Shown here: positions 58,810-64,000 of the stretch, piece after piece
Layout: the number at the start of each line of letters is the position of its first letter
How positions within the stretch are numbered: the first letter of the stretch is position 1
Assembly (NCBI RefSeq): GCF_017571475.1
Contig: NZ_JAGETW010000005.1
Location: forward strand, 124,001 to 188,000
DNA from: Thiomicrorhabdus sp. 6S3-12
Lineage (GTDB): Bacteria; Pseudomonadota; Gammaproteobacteria; Thiomicrospirales; Thiomicrospiraceae
Length of the DNA: 64,000 nucleotides
Direction of reading: 5' to 3'
Notes under the pieces: model-generated
The model's database searches: none
Seen by the model: the letters and a program-made list of their open reading frames with translations, nothing else
Told to the model about the DNA's origin: nothing
Translations under genes and position numbers: made by a program

Positions 58810-59880
58810 CTAACTTTGCATAAACGGATAGTCGGTGTAGCCTTCCGCACCAGAGGTGTAGAAGGTGTCGGGATCCGGATTATTCAAAGCTGCCCCCGCC
58901 TGGACACGCGCCGGAAGATCCGGATTGGCCAGGAAGCCGGTTCCAAAGGCGACCGAGTCGGCCATGTTGTTGTCGATGGTCTGCGCTGCTTCTTCTGCGG
59001 AATAGCCCATATTGACCATCAGGTGGCCTTTATAGTGTTCGCGGGCGATAGGAATGACATCGGCTTTCTGTATGCCGAAAAAGTCGGCACGCATGACATG
59101 CAGATAAGCTAAATCAAATTGATTCAGGTGCTGTGACAAATAACGAATCCACGCTTCCGGATCGCTGTCTTGCATGCTATTGAAGCTGTTGAGCGGTGAA
59201 AGACGCAAGCCGACGCGTTCACCGCCGATCTCGTTGGTGACGGCGGTAAGGATTTCGCTCAAAAAGCGTGCGCGGTTTTCCAGAGAGCCGCCGTATTCAT
59301 CGCTGCGCTGGTTGCAGCCGTCACGCAGAAACTGGTCGATAAGGTAACCGTTGGCTCCGTGTACTTCGACGCCGTCGAAACCGGCGGCAATGGCATTTGC
59401 GGCACCTTGGCGGAAATCGTCGACAATTGCCGCGATTTCTTCCTGCGTGAGTTCATGGGGAACTGTATAGGGTTTTTTGCCTTCCGGCGTATGGGTTTCG
59501 TCGTCAATGGCGACGGCGCTTGAACTGACCGCCTCTTTGCCGTTGTTGAGCAGAGGATGGGCGGCGCGGCCAGCATGCCAGATTTGCAGATAAATACGTC
59601 CGCCGGCATTATGCACGGAGTCGGTTACTTTCTTCCAGCCGTCGATCTGTTCCTGAGAATAGATGCCGGGATCGTTACCGAATGCCGACGTTTGCGGTGT
59701 GACCATACTGCATTCGGTAATGATTAATCCCGCGCTGGCGCGTTGAGTATAGTACTCGGCCATCAGCTCGTTGGGGATATGGTTTATCGCCCGGCAACGG
59801 GTAAGCGGAGCCATGACAAAGCGGTTGTCGAGAGTGAGGTTTCCTAGCTGTACAGGTTGAAAAAGTGTATCTGTCGACAT
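58810..59880 (-). CDS. Old Yellow Enzyme-type alkene reductase
   Basis: A 356-residue FMN-dependent enoate/nitroester reductase similar to NemA. Conserved blocks are MAPLTRCRAINHIPNELMAEYYTQRAS with ASAGLIITECSMV (residues ~22-62), LQIWHAGRAAHPL (~98-110, flavin and substrate His), VEVHGANGYLIDQFLRDGCNQR with the following SDEYGGSLENRARFL (~170-205), LRLSPLNSFNSM (~225) and FGTGFLANPDLPARVQAGAALN (~310). Electrons come from NAD(P)H. It is divergent from the HAD gene across 373 bases; no NemR-like regulator gene adjoins. Confidence 0.94.
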   Translation of the reverse strand: MSTDTLFQPVQLGNLTLDNRFVMAPLTRCRAINHIPNELMAEYYTQRASAGLIITECSMVTPQTSAFGNDPGIYSQEQIDGWKKVTDSVHNAGGRIYLQIWHAGRAAHPLLNNGKEAVSSSAVAIDDETHTPEGKKPYTVPHELTQEEIAAIVDDFRQGAANAIAAGFDGVEVHGANGYLIDQFLRDGCNQRSDEYGGSLENRARFLSEILTAVTNEIGGERVGLRLSPLNSFNSMQDSDPEAWIRYLSQHLNQFDLAYLHVMRADFFGIQKADVIPIAREHYKGHLMVNMGYSAEEAAQTIDNNMADSVAFGTGFLANPDLPARVQAGAALNNPDPDTFYTSGAEGYTDYPFMQS

Positions 59881-60253
59881 GGTAACGTTCCTTCCTTATG
59901 GAAAAGTCCTGTGGATGTTGCTGCTGTAAAGTCAGTATTCGCTTGCCGGCTCACGGTCATACGGCGCACTCAATAATTTGAACCGAACAACTTGATGCGT
60001 AGGTGAGCGTGCATGATTGTGGAAGTCCGACTCTGGCAACGGGCTCGAATAAATCATTATATTCATTGTTGTCGATTGATTGGTTTTTTTGCGTAGCAAT
60101 CTTGAAAACGGCGCTGCAAATAGACCTATATTCGAATTGACTCGATTGTAGTGCGCTTTGTTTTGTCTGATTCGATCCGATCGACTTATGCGATCTGAGG
60201 TGCCAGATCCGGTCTATAATCTTCGTTTATGAATCAGACTCTTAGGAAGAAAA
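59881..60253. other. 373-base divergent intergenic region
   Basis: It separates the OYE and HAD genes. I see a TATAAT (60215-60220) 34 bases before the HAD start, without a good -35, and no open frame, hairpin terminator or clear operator. Confidence 0.4.
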
Positions 60254-60727
60254 ATGCTGCAGATAGAAATTCCCGGTAATCAAACGCTGGCTTTGGCGCA
60301 TCTGGTATTGGACTACAACGGGACAATTGCCTGTGACGGCGCCATCAAAAACGGTGTGATCGATAAATTGCGTGATCTTTCGCAGTATTTGCAGGTGCAT
60401 GTTATTACCGCGGATACGCACGGCTCGGTGCATAAAGCCTGTGCGCAAACCTTTATCACCATTCATGTGATTGCCAAAAACGATCAGGATCGTCAGAAAC
60501 TGGAATATATCAGACAACTGGGGGCGCAAAACTGTGTCGCCGCAGGAAACGGTGTTAACGATGCTTTGATGTTGCATGAGGCTGGTCTCGGGATTGCGGT
60601 GATGCAGGAAGAGGGCTGCGCAACCAAAACGCTGATGGCCAGCGATCTGCTTTTCGGTTCGATTGACGATTTGCTGGATTCTCTGCTGCAACCGAAACGA
60701 CTGATCGCTTCGTTACGCAATGGATAA
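60254..60727 (+). CDS. Small HAD-like hydrolase (P-type-ATPase P-domain type)
   Basis: A 157-residue soluble protein resembling the phosphorylation domain of P-type ATPases without its transporter. It has HLVLDYNGTIACDGAI (motif I, with the second Asp replaced by Asn), VHVITADTHGSV (motif II), and AAGNGVNDALMLHEAGLGIAVMQ followed by EEGCATKTLMASDLLF (motif IV and the hinge-like end). Motif I DYNGT instead of DxDGT, and the GNGVND motif in the style of KdpB/CopA, place it in the 'soluble P-type ATPase' HAD group. Function unknown. AGGAAGAAAA precedes the ATG. Confidence 0.8.
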   Translation: MLQIEIPGNQTLALAHLVLDYNGTIACDGAIKNGVIDKLRDLSQYLQVHVITADTHGSVHKACAQTFITIHVIAKNDQDRQKLEYIRQLGAQNCVAAGNGVNDALMLHEAGLGIAVMQEEGCATKTLMASDLLFGSIDDLLDSLLQPKRLIASLRNG

Positions 60728-61073
60728 CGGTTTAAGCAGGTGGGGTCTACTTGCGAGTGTCTGCTGTAAGCGCAGATCGGACTATGCTTGTTTGCTGATG
60801 TGAAACAGGTTCAGCGGCCGTGAGCGAATGCCCGGATACCCGCTGATTCCATTACTGAACAGTAAAATTTAAGTACTTGATTTAGTAGAGAGTAATTTTT
60901 ATTTAATTCCTTATTTTGTCTTTTAACTACGTATTTATAGGTATATGATGGATATGCGCCTCCTGTAAATTACGGCTTCGCTGATGAAGCCGTATTTGTT
61001 GGAGATTCATAGGCCTTGCCTTAAAAGTTTTGTATGTATTTAACAAATTTGAGTCATGGCAAAGGAGTTAATC
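60728..61073. other. 346-base intergenic region before the exported rhodanese
   Basis: It contains a hairpin TACGGCTTC-GCTGAT-GAAGCCGTA (60971-60994) with a short T-rich tail and AT-rich promoter-like sequence (TATTTATAGGTATATGAT, about 60931-60949). No coding frame is supported. Confidence 0.4.
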
Positions 61074-61733
61074 ATGTTCAGCAAAACATTTCCCGTAACG
61101 GTTTTAATCAGTTTGTTGTTGCTATCGACCTCGGCGTTTGCCACCGAAGAGGTCAAAGTCAAAATTACCGACAAACTGGCGGAAATTCAGGTCGATCACA
61201 ACGGCAAATCCGTCACCATCAAGCGTAATCAGGATCAAACCAATACCATTGATGAAGATTATGCGCTTACCTCCCGCGTCTGCCCGCCGTTTTGTCTGCA
61301 GCCGATCAAACTGCTTCCGGGCGTGCAAACCATCGGCGAGTTGGAAATGCTGGATTTCCTGAAGCGCAAGGCGAAGGGAGATCAATCTATTGTCATCATT
61401 GATTCGCGAACTCCGGACTGGGTAGCGAAAGGAACGATTCCGAGCGCGATCAATATTCCATGGACGAAACTGTTTCCGCAGTCTTCTTCCTACGAACCAC
61501 TCGAGGTCGAGGATATTCTCACACTGAGATTCGGCGCGGTTGCAGTGGATGGTCTCTGGGATTTCTCGAATGCGAAAACGCTGGTGATGTACTGCAACGG
61601 TCCCTGGTGCGGACAGTCGCCGACTAATATCAAAGCGCTGGTGAATCTTGGCTATCCCGCGCACAAGATATTTTGGTATCGCGGCGGGATGCAGGCTTGG
61701 CATGCGGCCGGTTTGACGACCGTAACGCCTTAG
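61074..61733 (+). CDS. Exported rhodanese-domain protein
   Basis: A 219-residue periplasmic protein. It has a signal peptide (FPVTVLISLLLLSTSAFA), an N-terminal segment of about 60 residues (VKVKITDKLAEIQVDHNGKS), then SRVCPPFCLQPIKLLPGVQT with a CPPFC pair. A rhodanese domain follows (IVIIDSRTPDWVAKGTIPSA), with the loop VMYCNGPWCGQSPTNIKALV (catalytic Cys in CNGPWC) and a final WYRGGMQAWHAAGL. The extra CxxxC and the CNGPWC make thiol chemistry likely. ATG 61074 has AAAGGAG seven bases upstream. It may act on sulfane sulfur in the periplasm. Confidence 0.87.
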   Translation: MFSKTFPVTVLISLLLLSTSAFATEEVKVKITDKLAEIQVDHNGKSVTIKRNQDQTNTIDEDYALTSRVCPPFCLQPIKLLPGVQTIGELEMLDFLKRKAKGDQSIVIIDSRTPDWVAKGTIPSAINIPWTKLFPQSSSYEPLEVEDILTLRFGAVAVDGLWDFSNAKTLVMYCNGPWCGQSPTNIKALVNLGYPAHKIFWYRGGMQAWHAAGLTTVTP

Positions 61734-61772
61734 CAGTCTGTTTTCGGACAGGAGTCGTAAAAATACACGACT

Positions 61773-62207
61773 TTAAGGCGTCTGAACAGGGCAACCGAAG
61801 CGGTCGGATTTTTGATCCGCTCCGGTGCCGGGACACTTGTCACGATAGTCCGGAACGCCATCCAGATCGGAATGCAGTGGACAGCCGTTTGCCGAAATTC
61901 CTTTGGACAGTTCCTGCGGCGTATTTTCCGGACAGTAATCCTTGCTGTTGACCACGCCATCCTGATCGTCATCCAATTCGCATCCTTCGGCATCAACCGG
62001 GTAGGCTTGAATGCCATCATCAAGCCGCTCAGGATTGATCACCATTCGGTAACGGAAGTCTTGGCTTACCTTTTTTAATTGTGCTGTATCGGGACACTTG
62101 TCCACCGCATCTTCGACACCGTCAAAATCGGCATCCGCCGCGAATGCGGCAAAGGAAATGGGTACGGAAGCTAGGATCGATAGAGATAAAATTAAACGAA
62201 TTTTCAC
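61773..62207 (-). CDS. Exported thrombospondin type-3 repeat protein
   Basis: A 144-residue protein with a signal peptide (LILSLSILASVPISFAAFA) and three Asp-rich calcium-binding repeats: DADFDGVEDAVDKCPDT, DDDQDGVVNSKDYCPENT and HSDLDGVPDYRDKCPGTG. Such repeats usually link to an OmpA-type peptidoglycan-binding domain; here the protein ends after the third repeat (FGCPVQTP), so that domain is absent. It lies 18 bases downstream of the DUF2202 gene, likely the same transcript. Confidence 0.85.
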   Translation of the reverse strand: MKIRLILSLSILASVPISFAAFAADADFDGVEDAVDKCPDTAQLKKVSQDFRYRMVINPERLDDGIQAYPVDAEGCELDDDQDGVVNSKDYCPENTPQELSKGISANGCPLHSDLDGVPDYRDKCPGTGADQKSDRFGCPVQTP

Positions 62208-62225
62208 TGACAGTCGCCCCGGTTG

Positions 62226-62894
62226 TTATCGGCCAAGAATGGTGTCAACTTCATCCTGCGACAGGTATTGGGCTTGGTAATTGCCTTCGCCGATTACCGC
62301 TTCAATCTGTCCGACATAGGCGCGCAGATGGTATTCCGAACCATCGACAAGCGAGCTGTAGGCATTGATCAGAGCACTTTCATCGGTATATTCAAGACCG
62401 CAAACCTTAGGGTAATTGCTCTCGCGCATCACTTCCGGGCAGACAACGATATCGTTCATGTCCAATTCTTCGATAAAAGCGCCGACATAAAGTGCGCTCA
62501 GTTCGCTTTCCGTCGCTTTGGAGATCAGCGCGTCGAATTTTTCTGTGAAATACCAGCCCCATTCTTCACCGTAGAACTTGCCGATCTCTTCCGGTAGGTT
62601 ATTGGCGTCCGGGTTCGGGTCGGTTAAGTTAAATTGCTCCAGTTTATCGCGCATGGTATCGGTATGGGTTTGTTCGGATTGCGTGGCGATCTGGTTGAAG
62701 ACTGATTGTTCTGGATACATTTCGGCCAGTGTTAAATAAACATCGCGGGCCAGCTTTTCTTCCTCGCGCATAAAAGTCAGATGCGAAGCTTCCACTCTAT
62801 CCAAGCCGGACGAAGTGGCGTTCTTGTCGGCATAGGCTTCCACGGAATTGAATGATAGTGCGGTAAGCAGGGCAGTGTATAAAACCTTTTTCAT
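62226..62894 (-). CDS. Exported DUF2202 ferritin-like protein
   Basis: A 222-residue protein with a signal peptide (KKVLYTALLTALSFNSVEAYA) and a DUF2202 four-helix domain. Conserved carboxylate/His positions lie in FMREEEKLARDVYLTLAEMY (residues ~38-58), NQIATQSEQTHTDTMRDKLE (~68-88), ALYVGAFIEELDMNDIVVCP (~135-155) and HLRAYVGQIEAVIG near the end. The fold is ferritin-like and may hold a di-metal centre, but the role is unknown. The next gene encodes a calcium-type repeat protein. Confidence 0.88.
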   Translation of the reverse strand: MKKVLYTALLTALSFNSVEAYADKNATSSGLDRVEASHLTFMREEEKLARDVYLTLAEMYPEQSVFNQIATQSEQTHTDTMRDKLEQFNLTDPNPDANNLPEEIGKFYGEEWGWYFTEKFDALISKATESELSALYVGAFIEELDMNDIVVCPEVMRESNYPKVCGLEYTDESALINAYSSLVDGSEYHLRAYVGQIEAVIGEGNYQAQYLSQDEVDTILGR

Positions 62895-63369
62895 GATTTT
62901 TCTCTATTGTTTAGTGGCAAGTAATATCTATTTTTGTTTTTGCAGCAGTCTAGCAAAAGACATTAGAGGATTATGAAATTAGAGTGGGGAGTTGACTGAA
63001 GTCATGAACTTTTTTGCGGGAAGATCACAGAGGATTTTGCAGACGGTGTTTTATGGCCTTTTCTATTGATTAATGTACTGCACGTTGCCTGTTTGGCATT
63101 TCGAAAGGGGGTGCATCGCTAATCAGGCACCGACATTTGCGGCAAAGGGTTTAGAAAGTCGGTAGCGCAAAGGCAATTTTCTTAAAGCTGATGGTTAACG
63201 ATGGCAAAAAAAAACGATCAAAAAGACCTTGTTCATGTTGCTAAGTCCCTTTGCTGGCAGGAAAAGAAAGAGGAGAAAGCTATAGGTAATGGGGTTTGAT
63301 TATGCTTGTGAAATATCAGCACCGATTAGCGCATTTATGGTTAAATGCCTGCTGATTTTGTTGTTTTAG
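62895..63369. other. 475-base intergenic region
   Basis: I see no supported gene. A 32-codon frame (63201-63299, Lys/Glu-rich) lacks a ribosome site. There is no clear terminator or repeat. It holds the divergent promoters of the DUF2202 and metallo-beta-lactamase genes. Confidence 0.4.
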
Positions 63370-64000
63370 ATGCATATGACTGAATTTGAATTGCAGATTT
63401 TAGGGACCGGCGCCGGCGCGTCTCAAGTTTATGACGGTTTGCCGAGTAGCAGCTTTATGCTGTTACAGAATGAAACGCCAGTTTGTCTGATCGATTTAGG
63501 GCTGGGCGTCGGGCACGAAGTCATCAAATCTTTTGGTGGTTTTCCTAAAGACATTATCGTTACCCATAACCATTCCGATCATGCCGGCGACCTGCCGGTT
63601 GTTTTGCGCGTCGAACAGGCAAAAGGAAGGAAATGCCGGGTAATCTGCCAACAGCAGATTGCCGAGCGTCTTCAACAGCACCGTCTGGCAGAACACCTTG
63701 AACGGATTGCTGCGAAGGATTTGGCCGAATGGCTGACGCCGCCGCAACAGGTACGCACGGCACTGAACGAATATTTCTCAATCGAATTTTTCCAGGGTCG
63801 GCATTCCGAGTTGAGTTTTGCCTTTATTCTCTATTATCAAGAGCGAGCATTATTGGCTTATACAGGCGATTCGACCTTGGAAAGCGAGTTGTATCGGACG
63901 CTAAGTCAGGCAGATACCTTTATCATCGACGCCCGTCCCGATTCAAACACCTGGCACGCCAGCTTCTCAGAAGTTGGGCCCTGGCTGAAACCGGGCTGCT
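63370..64000 (+). CDS. Metallo-beta-lactamase-fold hydrolase, 3' end missing
   Basis: The frame is open from ATG 63370 (or ATG 63376) to the right edge, at least 210 codons. It begins with a beta strand and LGTGAGASQVYDGLPSSSFM, has CLIDLGLGVG, the metal motif VTHNHSDHAGDLPVVL (His-x-His-x-Asp-His), FQGRHSELSFAFILYY and LAYTGDSTLES, the layout of the RNase Z/cyclic-nucleotide-phosphodiesterase branch of the family. The final His block lies beyond the window. Substrate unknown. Confidence 0.85.
   Translation, partial: MHMTEFELQILGTGAGASQVYDGLPSSSFMLLQNETPVCLIDLGLGVGHEVIKSFGGFPKDIIVTHNHSDHAGDLPVVLRVEQAKGRKCRVICQQQIAERLQQHRLAEHLERIAAKDLAEWLTPPQQVRTALNEYFSIEFFQGRHSELSFAFILYYQERALLAYTGDSTLESELYRTLSQADTFIIDARPDSNTWHASFSEVGPWLKPGC

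Noticed and set aside
63201-63299. 32-codon Lys/Glu-rich frame
   Set aside because: Begins in an A-rich run without a ribosome site and shows no domain; chance cannot be excluded.

Overview
This 64 kb window is a bacterial chromosome segment, most likely from a gammaproteobacterium. The gene order (methyltransferase - rnhA - dnaQ beside gloB and mltD), BamD, LpxH, RluD/PgeF, RppH, an AceE-type pyruvate dehydrogenase and YaiL/DUF2058 all fit that class. A beta carbonic anhydrase, an ETHE1-type persulfide dioxygenase, several rhodaneses and a c-type cytochrome lipoprotein hint at a sulfur-oxidising autotroph of the Thiomicrospira/Hydrogenovibrio/Thiomicrorhabdus kind, but that placement is inference. 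I saw no rRNA, tRNA, CRISPR array or prophage.

Layout. 1-4.9 kb: the tail of a carbonic anhydrase, then a leftward cassette consisting of a Cys-rich EGKCG-type peptide, a DoxX membrane protein, an ECF sigma factor and a zinc-finger anti-sigma, plus a MORN-like secreted protein and a HEAT-repeat protein. 5-20 kb: housekeeping genes (pgpA, a rhodanese, a dicarboxylate/amino-acid symporter, lpxH, two cyclophilins, cysS, two lytic transglycosylases, gloB, a methyltransferase, rnhA, dnaQ, an FKBP and a persulfide dioxygenase). 20-31 kb: hrpA, a run of small envelope lipoproteins, a second FKBP, sucCD and nadE. 31-40 kb: bamD on one strand and rluD-pgeF on the other, a Kef-type antiporter, nadC, ampD, flavodoxin, a HAD phosphatase and rppH. 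40.4-46.8 kb: the pyruvate dehydrogenase genes aceE, aceF and lpdA. 46.8-52.1 kb: an accessory island with two AT-rich membrane genes, a REP-type (Y1) transposase between perfect 24-bp inverted repeats, duplicated DUF3820 genes, rsgA and an ADP-ribosylglycohydrolase. 52-64 kb: rhlE, envelope proteins beside a perfect FNR-type box, a broken copy of an SMP-30-like gene, a cold-shock protein, an Old Yellow Enzyme reductase, a rhodanese, thrombospondin-3 and DUF2202 proteins, and a metallo-beta-lactamase gene cut by the right edge.

The most unusual elements are these. (1) The EGKCG-peptide/DoxX/ECF/anti-sigma cassette resembles copper/gold-responsive RiPP (Hvf, Buf, Gig) operons but lacks the MNIO modifying enzyme and its partner. 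(2) A candidate ~88-nt small RNA after cysS has its own sigma-70 promoter, an exposed anti-Shine-Dalgarno stretch and a terminator. (3) The ~200-nt aceE leader has pseudoknot potential. (4) pgeF apparently starts at ATT. (5) rsgA is preceded by a 12-residue leader peptide that runs into a hairpin, inside a region built from two copies of a transposase/DUF3820 module.
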